From: Ophiostoma sp. CBS 140.51
Lineage: Eukaryota; Ascomycota; Sordariomycetes; Ophiostomatales; Ophiostomataceae
Assembly: GCA_029298735.1 (NCBI GenBank)
Contig: JANSLP010000080.1
Location: forward strand, 1 to 64,000
DNA: 64,000 nt
Direction of reading: 5' to 3'
Below the pieces are notes generated by a model. That model saw nothing but the letters and a program-made list of their open reading frames with translations, did not search any database and had not been told where the DNA came from. Both the position numbers and the translations under genes were made by a program. Below, one piece after another: positions 45,643 to 57,453 of this stretch (its first letter is position 1; each line of letters opens with the position of its first letter).

Positions 45643-46686
45643 ATGGCACAAAGAACGACGCTCCAGGAGTTTGAGGCCGTCTTCCCCAAGCTCGAGGCCA
45701 CGCTCCTGGCCCACGCCCAAAAGTACAACCTGCCCGCCGAGCACCTCGCCTGGTACAAGCAGTCCCTCGAGATCAATGCCGTCGGCGGCAAGTGCAACCG
45801 CGGCATGTCCGTGCCGGACTCGGTGTCCATTCTGCTCGGCCGCGCCCTGACGGAAGAGGAGTACTTCAAGGCCGCCACACTCGGCTGGATGACAGAGCTG
45901 CTCCAGGCTTTCTTCCTTGTCAGTGACGACATCATGGACAGCAGCATCACCCGCCGCGGCAAGCCCTGCTGGTACCGCCACGAGGGTGTCGGCATGATTG
46001 CCATCAACGATGCTTTTATGCTCGAGTCGGCCATCTACACTCTCCTCAAAGAACACTTTAAGACGCACCCGGCCTATGTCGACCTGCTCGAGCTGTTCCA
46101 CGAGGTCACCTTCCAGACCGAGATTGGCCAGCTCGCCGACCTGCTGACGGCCCCCGAGGACAAGGTCAACCTCGACAACTTTAGCATGGACAAGTACCGC
46201 TTCATTGTCATCTACAAGACGGCCTACTACTCGTTTTATCTGCCCGTCGCTCTGGCACTGCACATGCTGGAGCTCGGCACCCCCGAGAACCTCAAGATTG
46301 CCGAGTCCATCCTGATCCCCATGGGCGAGTACTTCCAAATCCAGGACGACTACCTCGACAACTTTGGCCTGCCCGAGCACATTGGCAAGATTGGCACGGA
46401 CATTATGGACAACAAGTGCTCGTGGCTCGTGAACCAGGCGCTGCAGTTGGCCACGCCGGAACAGCGTGCCGTCCTCGAGGAGCACTACGGCCGCAAGGAC
46501 AAGAACAGCGAGGCGCAGGTTAAGGCGCTCTTCAATGAGCTGAAGCTGGAGCAGCGCTACCTGGACTACGAGGAGGAGGTGGTGGGCGAACTGCGCACGC
46601 AGATTGGCGGCATTGACGAGGCCAAGGGTCTGAAGAAGGCCGTCTTTGAGACGTTCCTGGCCAAGATCTACAAACGCAGCAAGTAG
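45643..46686 (+). CDS. ERG20: Farnesyl diphosphate synthase
   Basis: A 347-residue single-exon protein, the usual length. It condenses isopentenyl diphosphate with dimethylallyl and then geranyl diphosphate to make farnesyl diphosphate, feeding sterols, ubiquinone, dolichol and prenylation. The first aspartate-rich motif is DDIMD (95-99) followed by the RRG loop; the second is DDYLD (235-239). GGKCNRG near 48-54 binds the homoallylic substrate. FFLVSDD places bulky Phe residues before the first motif, consistent with a C15 product limit. No terpene synthase sits nearby, so it is a primary-metabolism copy. Confidence 0.97.
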   Translation: MAQRTTLQEFEAVFPKLEATLLAHAQKYNLPAEHLAWYKQSLEINAVGGKCNRGMSVPDSVSILLGRALTEEEYFKAATLGWMTELLQAFFLVSDDIMDSSITRRGKPCWYRHEGVGMIAINDAFMLESAIYTLLKEHFKTHPAYVDLLELFHEVTFQTEIGQLADLLTAPEDKVNLDNFSMDKYRFIVIYKTAYYSFYLPVALALHMLELGTPENLKIAESILIPMGEYFQIQDDYLDNFGLPEHIGKIGTDIMDNKCSWLVNQALQLATPEQRAVLEEHYGRKDKNSEAQVKALFNELKLEQRYLDYEEEVVGELRTQIGGIDEAKGLKKAVFETFLAKIYKRSK

Positions 46687-47049
46687 ATACAGAGTGGGGG
46701 GAGGACAGATTTACAGGGCAGTTAACGCTCGGAAACATAATGCAGAGATGTAGCTGAAAAGTAATGAAATCAAGTTTGATCATGTTGCAGAGTGTTCTCG
46801 CTTCAATTGATCTTCGCTGTAATTGTCTTATTTCTTGTATTTATTTTTGAAATCGTAACATTCGTTAAAACTAGGAAAGAAATGCCTATGCTTGGCTTTT
46901 TTTTGTAAGCCGTAAAGATTATCCAAAAACTGCAAAAGAATACGTTTAAATGGCAGACATGTCAGACAAGGCTACCAAGATGTGCCGTCGGGATGTGCCG
47001 TCTTTTAATAGACTGGTATTAGACCGAAAGATCGAAAGACCGTGTTCGA
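46687..47049. other. Convergent 3' region (ERG20 / RA-PH gene)
   Basis: 363 bp, AT-rich. Nothing was seen apart from likely 3' untranslated sequence. Confidence 0.5.
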
Positions 47050-50000
47050 TTACTGGTTTCGCGTTAGCGTGGTGCGCTCGCGACTACTCAGATTGTTCAT
47101 CGGCACCGACGCGGCGCCATCTTGCAACGGCACGCCACCAGGAATGCGCTGTAACAGAGGTACCGGCGGTGCGTGTCCATCAGTCCTCGACGTACGACTG
47201 CCATGGTGCGCCAAGCTGCGGCTCCGCGAGAAGCCAGCAGCAGCAGCAGCTGACGAAGAAGTCATGGTCTGCGAGCGGCGAGCGCTACTGCTGGAGGTGC
47301 CGCTACTGGGTTGATCCCGACGGAACAGGTTGGCATTCGACGGCGGCGGCACAGCACCACCTACAACTTTCTGGCTGACACCCGTGGCGGCGGCCATGCG
47401 CACATTGCGGTCTGTGGCCAAATCAACAAGGTGGGCCGTACCGACAGGAGCACGCACGCCGCGGCCTTTACCCTCCTTGGACCACTGCGGCGCCTCCTGG
47501 AACTTGGGTGTCAGGTCGATCAGGGGAGCAGGCATGTTGGACGGCATTGGTGGCGGGGCCTGTTGGGGAGGTGGACCGGCGGAACTTGTCAATGTGCGGC
47601 GAACCGAACGACTACGGCTCATAGAAGCCTCACGCTCGAGCGCCTTTTGTTGTTGTTGCTGTTGTTGCTGCTGCTGCTGCTGGAGAAGCTGCGGGAACTG
47701 AAGACCCAGAGGAATGTCTTCACCAGACGGCGGCCGTGACGAAGAGGGTGTGACTTCGCGAATCGACTTGCTGCGCTGCCGAGTTGTGTGCTCACTGGCA
47801 GACGGGAACCACGAGGACTCAGCACCGGCAGCTGCCGTCAAGCCCTTAAACGAGCCGCTGGACGACTGGTGGTGGTGGAGCCGCTCGCGGTCACGGAAAC
47901 CAGATGCCTGGGTGGCTGCCGAGTCGGCGCGGCGGCGCTCTTCGTAGTCATTGCCAAGCAGACCGCCCGAAGCGAAAGTGCTGGGCTCGTCCTTGGTCCG
48001 GAGTGAGCGTGTCCGCGAGTCAGTGGCGGCGGGCTGTTGTGTTTGCGACTCAGAACGGTCGAGATCGAGAGTCGGGTCAAAGTCGCCAATACCGCCAAAC
48101 AGCGAGCCAGCCGTTGAGAATCGGGCATGGCTGTCAATCCGTGGAGCGTTGCCGGCCGACTTGCTCAGAGTTCGCTGCAGTGTGTTTTTGCGGAGCGTGG
48201 CAGACGACGGAGGCGGCATAGGAACAGAAGCCTGCTGGCGCTGCTGCTGCTGCTGCTGCTCCTCCTCCTGCTTCTTCTTTTTCGTGGCATTGCGTCCGGG
48301 CAGGGCCAGCTGTTTGTTGACGAGGTACCAGCTGCGCCAGGCAAAGATGCGGTCGTAAAACATGCGGGCCTGGACAACATCGTCGGTCGAGAAGAAATGC
48401 ACGTAGTTGTCCGTATTCAGAAAGACGGCTGTACGCTGCTGGCTCTTGACGGCGAAACAGTACGTCTTGGGCGGCCGCAGATTCTTGCGCATCTGCGCTT
48501 CCGTCGGCGTGTAAATGTCGTAGTCGCTCAAGTGGCACAGATTCTGGAAGTCGCTCAGGTTGTTGTTGTTGCTGTTGGAGTGGTTGCTGGTCTCGCTGGC
48601 CAAAAAGGCAAGCTTGCTCTCGTCGGCCTTTTTCGAGGCCACCATCTGGCCCGTCTCTTCGACGAGCGTAATGAATCGCTTGTTCCAGCGGCCCGGCTTC
48701 TGCGAGTGGTACATGCTCATGAAAATGAAGCCCGGCGGATGCGTCGAGCGGCTGCGTGACACCGATGACAGATCCAGATCGCTGGCGTGGCCGTTGCGGC
48801 CGACGCTGTTGCTGCTGGTGATGGCCGCAACGTCATTGCCCGAGTTGCTCTTGGAGAAGAGGCCCTTCTTCTGCTTAGGCGAAGTGTCGCCACCCGAGGC
48901 AGCCTTCATGGCGGCGCCGCTGGCTTCGGACAGCATGACGACAAAGGCGTTGTCGTTGTCGGTATCCCACGAACCCATAATATCTTTGATACGTTCGTAG
49001 CGCCGCAGACGTCGCTCGAGGCCGAGGCGGGTGTAGCTTTCGACCAGGGCGCAGCCGGACAGGTTGATGGCGCGGGGCAGAAGCTCGGTCGCAACGTCGA
49101 GAGCGTCGCCTACAGTCGTCTCGGGCGTAATGGGCACGTTGACGGAGAATTGCCGGCAGCGGACAATGATGTGCTAGACTTGTTAGGCGCTGTTAACACA
49201 GAAAAGAAAATGATGGGGCGGGGGCCTACCTTGTTTGCTCCACTTCCCGGCGCGGACGAAGGCACATCCATTAGTGGCGGAAGGGTATTCGACGATGCAG
49301 ACGTAAGAGTGGTGGCGGCGCTGAGGGGAAGAGGAGGTTCAGAGCCGCTGTGGACTCGGCTGCTGGTGTAGGAGGTGGTCGGGCGTGAAGAGGGCGGTCC
49401 GTTGCCGCCGCTGTTGGGACTGACGGGCGATGTAGACGCAGGAAGCGGTTCGTTGGAAGTTGTGAATGCTGTGGCAGTGGGAGTCGGAGGTGCGGCAGAC
49501 GAAAGGCCACGGCGACGGGTGAGGAACGAAAACTTGTCGCGCGACGGGCTTTTGGGCGGCAGATTGGAGGCTGCTTCCAGCTCACGCTCGAGACGCTCAA
49601 GGTCTTTTCTCTTTTGTTCGGCCAGCAAGCGCTCGGCCTCTGCGTCGCGTCGTGCAACCACGTCTGCATCCAGGGTGGTGCCGCTGGCAAGCAGCATCTC
49701 GTGGACCCTTGCTGATGGCAGTGGTACGAGGATAGGTGCAGATGCAGGTGTGGGTGCAGACACGGGGGTAGATGCTGAGGCAGATGCAGGCGAAGAGGTG
49801 TCCAGACGAGTCGGGCGCAATGGAGGTGGCCGGTGTTGTGAGCCTTCCGCCGGGGTTGTTGAAGGGGCAGTGCTGCCCGACGGCTGCTGTTGGAGTTGTT
49901 GCTGCTGGAGTTGCTTGGGACCTGGTGGCGCTGGTGGCGCATGTTGTACAGCGTCAGCCATGTTCCGGCTGCCGTTTACACTGTTCAAACTGCTCAAGCC

Positions 50001-50333
50001 GGCTCCGTTTCCATGCCCATTTTGATGTCCGTTTGCCAGGGTCGGCAGTGGTGGCCGCGGGACGTCATTGCTGTGAAAGACGGGGACGGAGGGGGCAACC
50101 GGGGTCGGCCGCCGAGACGACAGGTCGCTGTAGTCGCTGCTGGAGGTTCCATTGCTGTTGGTACTGGCTGACGTCGCGAGAGCTGTTGTTGTTTGAGCTC
50201 CTGTTTGTGCTGCTGCATTTGCTGCCGGCCCGACAAATCTGCGCGACTCCGGCACGTTTTTGCCGCGGATGGTCCGATACCGCGACGGCTTCAGCGGCTG
50301 CTGCGGTGGCGGGGGGTCTGTGGCCGCCGGCAT
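47050..50333 (-). CDS. Ras-association and PH domain protein (MRL-like adaptor)
   Basis: A 1075-residue protein in two exons: 50333-49230 and 49173-47050, with a 56-bp intron; the joint gives SGANKHIIVRCRQFSVNVPI. The N-terminal 360 residues are Ser/Pro/Thr-rich with a short charged helix (ERLLAEQKRKDLERLEREL). An RA/ubiquitin-like fold follows (about 369-460, ending IMGSWDTDNDNAFVVML). Then comes a PH domain (about 510-655: GRWNKRFITLVEE, KTYCFAVKSQQRTAVF, FYDRIFAWRSWYL). The C-terminal 400 residues are low complexity with polyQ runs. RA plus PH in tandem is the core of animal MIG-10/RIAM/lamellipodin proteins, which link Ras-type GTPases and phosphoinositides to actin. A role at the hyphal tip cortex is inference. 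Confidence 0.83.
47647..47684 (-). repeat. CAA/CAG run encoding polyQ in the RA-PH protein
   Basis: Read on the minus strand this codes for about twelve glutamines. A second run with adjoining Glu codons lies at 48241-48271. Confidence 0.8.
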
Positions 50334-52750
50334 GGTTGAGAGTTGGTGGTGAGAGTAAGGAGCGTGGTTGTTTGCAAAGAAAAAGAAAAGAAAGGAGAAA
50401 AAGAAGTGACAGTAAAAGAGAAGAAGAAAAAAATGGTATGTAGCGAGTCCAGACGGCAGGCGCAAACGAAGGTGTCAAAAGAAAGGAAAGAACGATGGGC
50501 GCGGGTGTCGATCGCGTGACAGGAATTCTGGGTTCGGCTGCAGGGACGTCAACTCAATTCAGAAAAGAGAGAGCAGCGTTTGTTGTCGTTTGTCGGCTCG
50601 GTTTGCTGGTGGTTTCCTCGTGGACGCGCGTGCCAGTAGTTTTATTGCCTTTATTGCCGCCTTTTGCGATGCTTCGTGTGTTTTGTCGGCAGCACTGGAA
50701 TGCGTTCAATGCGGAGAGAGGACGTCGGCTGGATGGCGCTCCATTTCTCTCGTGAGAGACAAGGAGGGGGCGCAACGATGTAAATACGTAAATACGACCT
50801 GGAGAACCCTGAGGGAGTGAGACGAGGGACGAGGGAGGCGCGCAAGATGAACAAGGCGCGGTCGAGTGAGAAGACGCGGAGAGGCAGAAGAAAGCAAAGG
50901 GAGACTGTGGATGCGAAATGACGATGAGATGAGGGAAGAGGAAAAGAGCAGCCACAAAGGGTGAAAAGAAAATAATTCCTACTCAGTAATAGTATTACTG
51001 CTGGCAAAATGGCGAATGCGAGAAAAAGAAAAGATGATCCTGCGGGTATATTAAGACCAACCTTATTCGGGGCGAGGCAATGTTGACGTTGTGGATAAAG
51101 TCCAGTTTTTGCTCTGGATCTTTCCCTTTTTATTAGGCGTCTTTCGTCGGTTGTATTTTCTGTCGTCTTTTTCGTCTAGTCTTTTTGCGCCTGTCGGAGG
51201 CGTGTTCGTTACGTTGGCATCCTTCGTACGCATGGCGTCTTCCCCCCTTCGTTATTTAGCTCGCGCGGTCTGCCCCTTCTCTAGGGCAAGAACGGTTCCA
51301 GGAACGACCGCAATTTAGTTCGGACGATCCTTCCTCGTCTTTACTTGTTCTGAGTGGTTCTGAATGGAGGACAAAACGGCTGCTCGTCATAGGCAGGCGA
51401 GCGAATGAGCAATGCGGGAAGGGGCAAAGGGCACAGAAGGACAAGAGGAGGACAAGCGGAAGGAGCAGCTGAAAGCCAAGTTGTCAGCCAAGAGTCCGAC
51501 GATTGAAAAGCCTGATATTCTTTCACGATGTGTTCCTTTTTCTGGGTATTCTCATCTGCCTCCATTTCTCTATTTTGGTCTTTTTTTTGTTCTCTCGTCT
51601 CCAGCCCGGCTCCATTGTTTCAGGGACCGGTCGTGGGCCGTGCCTGCCAGAAACACCAGAAACAGCAGAAACCAGCCTTGGAGCGGGTCCTTCCCCCCTG
51701 TCAAAGGTCAACTAACGCCCCAGCCAGCGGTTTCTGTTGCACGCTACGGAAGGGCGTTCTTTCCTCCCAGTGTGCCCCCAGTGTGGTGCGTGGCTTGGAA
51801 GGCAGAGTGCAGTTGTCCAGCCGTGAAATGGAAAGAGCCTGCCTGCCCGCGTCAGGTGCCTGCCAAGTGTTGTCTTTCTGCGCGTTAAGATGAGAAGAGT
51901 AATTACATCGTACATAAAAGTACAAATATACACAGTACAAATCTTGGTTGGCAAAAGACGGGACGACCAACTAGAGACGGCACACAAGACGCGGCACGAT
52001 GCAAGGAACGCTGCACAGAAGCAAGGCTGTCTGCATAAAGAAAGACAAATAGGGGAAAGGAGAGCGAGTGGGAAGGGTGAAAGGAGCCGAGGAAGCACAC
52101 AATATCGTGGAGTAATTTCGATTGCGGGAGAAGCACAAAAAATTCACACAAAAAAGCACAGATGGAGTCATCGAGTGTGGTATTTTGATTGTTTCGTTTC
52201 TGTCCGTATCACGGGCCACAGTCAACGGTTCCTGTTCCTGATCCTTTGCACTCTGTCTTTGATACAGGGTTCCCGGCCCGGTCGTGTCTGTTGCTCCTTC
52301 CTCTGCGATTACCATATTACCTTTTTCCTCGCACAAGAGGAGGCAGTGCAACAAGCCAACAGGCAGCAAGCAACGAAAAGACGGAATTGCGAAAAGGGAA
52401 GCTGCTCATGAACTCATTCTCACTTTCTGATTTCTTCTCGTAATTACTCAAAATACCGTTACACTGGGCCCCAGGACGCTCATGTCCCCCCATGTCCCCA
52501 TGTCCAGCCCAGCGAACCAGGGTGCCTAGGCGTCCCCGACAAAAAAATTTCCCAAAATTTTTGAAACGCGCTTCCTGGAGGGAACCCTTGTCTAGCTGGA
52601 TTTCCCAGCACACGACCCATCTGAGCCAGCATCAAAGAGGATCCTAGCCAGGCGATCTGTCCCACAAAACAGAAAGCAGATTCAGATTCATCGGCGTATG
52701 CCGCGATCCCACTGCTTCACGTATTCGATATCAACTCGCACTCAAGTGCC
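50334..52750. other. Gene-free stretch of 2.4 kb
   Basis: No frame with domains or plausible exon structure was found on either strand. The first 100 bases are likely leader of the RA-PH gene. Short open frames below 175 residues look random. Confidence 0.45.
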
Positions 52751-53704
52751 CTAATGACGGAACGCCTTCAACTCCCGCCGCCACCAGTCGTTGAAGTTTT
52801 GCGTGTGCACCGGGATGCCCAGCTCCTTCAAGGCCTTGGTGCTCAGGTGGCAGTCGTACGGCCGCTGCACGCCGCCGGGGACGTTGCCGCCGGTCGGGTC
52901 CGCCTCGAGCCGATCGAGACCGACGCCCAACACCTCGGCCAATAGCTGGCAAATCTCGTACTTTGTGTAGCGGTCCTCGCTCGAGAACTGGAGGACGGGG
53001 GGTAGCGTCGTAGACGGCTCGGCGCTGCGGTACTTGTTGACGACGTCCTTGAGAACACGCGCGACATCCTCCGTGTTGGTCGGGTAGCGGATGGACCAGT
53101 GGTCCATCTTGGCCGAGGCGTCGGGTGCCTGGACCTTGTTAACGGTGTCGAGCAACGTGTTGACGGCGCTCTCAGCCGGCTTCTCGGCCTGGCCGTACAG
53201 CACCGGCACTCTCAATACGACGGCGCGGCCACTCGTCTTTGACTCTGCGTATGTGCTCAAGACCGCCTTCTCTCCATCCAGCTTGCTCTCGCCGTAGAGG
53301 TTGGGCGGCGACGGCTTGGTGTCGGCCTCGTAGGGCGCTTCGCCCTTGGTACCCGGAAAGACGTAGTCGGTCGAAATGTAGATGAGGACAATATTGCGGT
53401 CGGCGCACAACGACGCCAGCGACTTGGAGGCGTCAATGTTGAGCCGCTTGGTGCCCTGCGGGTCCTTGTCGACCTTGTCGGGAAAGCGGTTGGCAGCGCA
53501 GTGGACAACCACGGTGGGGTTGACGTCTTCAAGGACGGCGGCCACAGCACTGCCGTCCTCCAGATCGACCTTGCGCAGGGTCGTGCCGTTGGCGCGCGAA
53601 AAGGCTGTGCCAGTGACGGACCAGCCGTCCTGCTCAAAGGCGCGGACAACCTGGCGGCCGAGCAGGCCGGAGGCGCCAGTGACGAGGACACGTTTGTCGG
53701 ACAT
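52751..53704 (-). CDS. RmlD/MAT2B-like atypical short-chain dehydrogenase
   Basis: A 317-residue single-exon protein. The Rossmann motif is G10-ASG13-LLG16. STDYVFPG (111-118) and Y137-x3-K141 (YGESK) form the extended-SDR active-site signature. The overall pattern matches dTDP-4-dehydrorhamnose reductase and the regulatory beta subunit of methionine adenosyltransferase 2. Fungi have this protein without an obvious rhamnose pathway, so a MAT2B-like regulatory role or an unknown reduction is plausible. The catalytic residues are intact. The ATG at 53704 immediately precedes the first beta strand. Confidence 0.88.
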   Translation of the reverse strand: MSDKRVLVTGASGLLGRQVVRAFEQDGWSVTGTAFSRANGTTLRKVDLEDGSAVAAVLEDVNPTVVVHCAANRFPDKVDKDPQGTKRLNIDASKSLASLCADRNIVLIYISTDYVFPGTKGEAPYEADTKPSPPNLYGESKLDGEKAVLSTYAESKTSGRAVVLRVPVLYGQAEKPAESAVNTLLDTVNKVQAPDASAKMDHWSIRYPTNTEDVARVLKDVVNKYRSAEPSTTLPPVLQFSSEDRYTKYEICQLLAEVLGVGLDRLEADPTGGNVPGGVQRPYDCHLSTKALKELGIPVHTQNFNDWWRRELKAFRH

Positions 53705-55262
53705 TGTGGGTGAGATATAGGTAGGTAGGTCGAATGTATGTTGTTGGAAGTCAATTGACGTTGTCTCGTCTACGTCAGTGGGAGCGGCAGATATAAAGAC
53801 GAGGCAAGAGCTCCAGAGCTTCTAGTGGGATACTGCCGACAGGCCCATGGCGGGGCTCTTCAGCGAGCAAAACTGCGGCCGTAGTCATAGTCGCAGTATT
53901 GTTCGACAGTGGTGGGCGGTGGTGGAGAGTGGGTGGGTGCACTAAGCGGACTTTCTAACAATGGTAACTGCGGCCCGCCCACGACGTCATTCTCCATTGT
54001 AAAAATATTTTTTTTCTTTCAACATTCGCCTTCTCAAAATATCGCAAAGTATATGGAGCATATCGACAATTGAGTCACCCTGGCCAGCCTCGGCTTCACC
54101 TTATCGATATTAGATTGTTTACAGTAGAATTTGTCGTCTATGCCATTCTGTTTCTGATTTGTATAGACCCATCCGGGTACTTGAATGATGGTAGCTGTAT
54201 TTGTTATCAAAATTAGAACGACTGTCATATGGGACTTTGTTTCCTATCTTGCAAATTATTTTATATTTGACATTTCAGATGAAAGTCAAATTCACAAAAT
54301 TTTAGTTTGTTTTATTCTGACTTTTGACTAAGAGTCACATTGAATGAATACTGAGAAGAATTTCACATTGAATATTTTTTCAATTAATCACAGGAATCAG
54401 ATTCATCAAGTTCAATATCCGATCGTTTAATAACATTCACCATTTGATATTCATCACTTACAACAGCTCCTTCACCTTCACCTCGGACATGCCATACACT
54501 TTGTGCCGTCGCTGACCTGGACTCGATTGCCGCTGCATTGTGTGTAAGAACTTGTTTGGAGGACATAACTCACGCCCTTCTGCGCGTTGTAAGCGGGAAG
54601 GGCAGACAGGCGGGGTACAGTCGGGTACATGCCTGCTCACGGTTAACTTGTCCCTTTGACAAGTAGCGCCTCTGTACCACTTAAAGTGCCCCACCGAGCC
54701 TGGGTTGGGACTCGTCAGGCTCGCGTGTCAACCCCTCCCGCCCTGGTACCTCCTTCCCGTGACTCTCTTTCACTCCCGACTCCTGTTTAAGGTTCAAATA
54801 GGAGGGAAGAAGCGCCCAGAATCCCTTTCATTGTCGCCTGCCGCCGGCTCTAGGCATTTTCTTTTTTTCCTCCCTCCGCCTTCCCTTTTTTTACTCTTCT
54901 TTCCTTCTTTCCAATCCGACAACACAGATCACACTTTCCTCACTTTCCTCACTTTTGGACCTTTTTCGTAATTTCGACTTTTTATTGTTCCTGCCTGCCA
55001 GCCCTTTTCGGCTTCTCCTTTTCCTATTCTGCTGCCTTCAACCCTCAGCCTTTCCAGCCTTCCAGCCTTTCCAACCTGTCCCCAACCAAACACCAAATCG
55101 ACCCAATACAAATACGGTGGCCGTCTCTCACGTCTCCTTATCGCCTCCGTCATCGTCCCCGACTCTTTCGACATCGCCAGCCTCGACCTCGACCACGACC
55201 ACCCTCGTTTTCGACTAGCCTTTTTCTATTACAACAAACAACAAACAACAAACACAGCAACC
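53705..55262. other. Divergent region with an AT-rich core
   Basis: 1.56 kb between the SDR gene and CDC34. The core (about 54000-54450) is much AT-richer than the flanks and has no gene. CACATTGAAT occurs twice, near 54335 and 54363. The last 500 bases are the CT-rich CDC34 leader. Confidence 0.5.
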
Positions 55263-56041
55263 ATGAGTGGTGCCAAGCAGCGGTTAATGTCTGAGCTGAA
55301 TGCTCTGCAAAAGGAGAAATGGCTGAACATCGAGGTTTGTCTCCAAGTCTGAGGACATCCTGACCGCCCGAAGGCGGTGGCACGCGGGCACGCGATACAC
55401 GTGCACAGTTAACATATACTAACCCACACTTTCCCCCTCAGGCCGACGACCTTTTCCGGTGGCGTGTCAGTCTTATGATTATCAACCCGGACAGCGACTT
55501 TTACGGCGGCTACTTTAACGGCGAGATCCGCTTCTCGACCGAGTACCCCTACAAGCCCCCCGTGTTTCGGTTCACGCCCACCATCTTCCACCCCAACGTC
55601 TACAAGGACGGCCGTCTCTGTATCTCGATCCTGCACAGCCCCGGCGACGACATCATGTCGGGCGAGCAAGCCGGCGAGCGCTGGTCACCGCTGCAGGGCG
55701 TCGAGTCCGTCATGCTTTCGATTCTCTTGCTGCTCGACAACCCCGAGATCAATTCGCCCGCCAACGTCGACGCCAGTGTCGAGTTCCGCGACCACTACAC
55801 CGAGTACCAACAAAAGGCCAAGGCTGCTGTCGAGCGGTCCAAGCGGGATATCCCGGCGGGCTTTGTGATGCCGACGAGTTTCGTCGAGGAGCCGCCCGTC
55901 AAGAAGCAGGACAATGACGATGCTTTCTGGGCCGAGAGCGACGACGAGGAGCTGGATTTCGGGAGCGACAGTGATGAAGAGATGGGCCAGGACGATGAGG
56001 ACGAAGAGGACGACGACAGTGAAGACGATAACACGGAGTGA
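55263..56041 (+). CDS. CDC34: Ubiquitin-conjugating enzyme E2, Cdc34 type
   Basis: A 223-residue protein in two exons: 55263-55334 and 55442-56041 (donor GTTTGT, acceptor CTCAG). The E2 fold has HPN at 74-76 and the catalytic Cys84 in DGRLCISILH. The acidic loop characteristic of Cdc34 follows (SPGDDIMSGEQAGERW). The helix VERSKRDIPAGFVMP and a C-terminal tail of Asp/Glu (about 185-223) also match Cdc34, which charges SCF ligases with ubiquitin to drive G1/S. The first intron joint NIE/ADDLFRW is a little shorter than in other Cdc34 proteins, so exon 1's end is slightly less certain than the rest. Confidence 0.93.
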
Positions 56042-57453
56042 ACTTTGGTCGCGAGCTGCTTATTGTCTATCTTTCTCGTCTTTTGACTTCAGCGGGGTGT
56101 TTTGGCTTTTGCGCTTCACGGTTTACACGGCCACACTGCTCTACGTTTTCACGTTCTTACATCCTCCCTTTTCTGGGCCACACTTATAGTGGCCCCTCCT
56201 CTTCGTCTTCATGCATAGCGCACATTCGGTGGTGTTACCTATTTTGTTATTTGTATATGATTTCACGTTTTCTCATCTGGCGTTGACTGAGTGTGTCGGG
56301 AAGATATCTCAGTGGTTCCTTTTACTGTTTTATATTGATTTAGAAATAGACAACCTTGCGACTATATCTCCTTTGTGACTGCAATATATTTAACTTCACC
56401 TGCTGTTTTCGAATAATGAAAAACCACAGCCTTGTGTGAATTCAACTCACTCTCAGGCTGACGTCAAAATGGCTTCACCTTACTTCAGTGGAGCGACAAT
56501 ACGGCGTATTCTGTCGTAATAGTGCCATATGTTCGTCATAATTTGGTGTGATAGATACGCTTCACTGTACACCTGCATTGCCCGGCTCGCCTTGAGGTTG
56601 TGGGCGCAGTGAGTACCCAATGAGAGACCGCCGTCCCGCCTCTCCCATTACACTCTGATTCTCCCCAATATTAGCGAGGCGCCCGCTGAAACCTCAGCCG
56701 CTCAACCATCCCAGCACCCCGAAAGCGCTTCCCGAGGCTGCTGCAAGGCTCCCAAAGTCCATCCTTGCCGCCCAGCTGCTCTTGGTCTCTCTTTCCACTC
56801 AGAGAGGCAAAGTCTTTTCGTCGCCGCCTACGAAGCTACCAAACGCCAACGTCACCACACATTTCAACTCTCACCTAGCACACGTAACGCAAAAGCATCC
56901 ACATCCATTCCCCGTTTGCGATCCGCCTGACCTTTTCGACCTTTCGAACATTTCGACTCGTTATCAACATCGCATCGCCGGGGCGTTCGTTTTGTTTGCG
57001 GACTTCTTTTCTTTTCTTTATACCGAGCATTTATCTTTTCGCATTTTCTTCATTCATCTTTCGCATTGCCTTTCTTGCTGCCTAGTCTACATTGAAGCTT
57101 CGAATTAAGCTCCCCCTCCTTTCTCCCTGGCTCGACGTTCTGCTTCGACTTTGACCACAGCGACTGTCGCTTCATCTTCTAGTCGACCATCGCCTTGGGC
57201 TCATCGCGCCGTCACTGTCTTCCCGACGACACCCCGACGATCACCTGAGTGTAGCTAGAGAAGCTACCAGAGCCGCGCCTTCCATTTTCCCCATCGATAC
57301 CCCCATCCCTCCTTCCTCGACGCAGCTCGACCCTTTCGAACAGAGCCTTCTCCTTCCTTCCCCGACCCAGCTTGCAGCTGTGTGCTGCTTGCTGCCCGAA
57401 AGCACATCGTCTTCCACCCTCCTCAGCCTCCTCCCCTCCACACAGCCGCCACT
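56042..57453. other. Intergenic region and long leader of the UIM gene
   Basis: 1.4 kb between genes on the same strand. Around 56290-56560 it is AT-rich; the last 600 bases are CT-rich leader. No gene was seen. Confidence 0.5.

Noticed and set aside
45547..46485. A 312-residue open frame on the minus strand over ERG20
   Set aside because: Antisense shadow of a clearly conserved enzyme gene.
45643..46686. Farnesyl diphosphate synthase as the marker of a terpenoid cluster
   Set aside because: The sequence is that of the primary-metabolism enzyme, and it sits between APC8 and an RA-PH gene.
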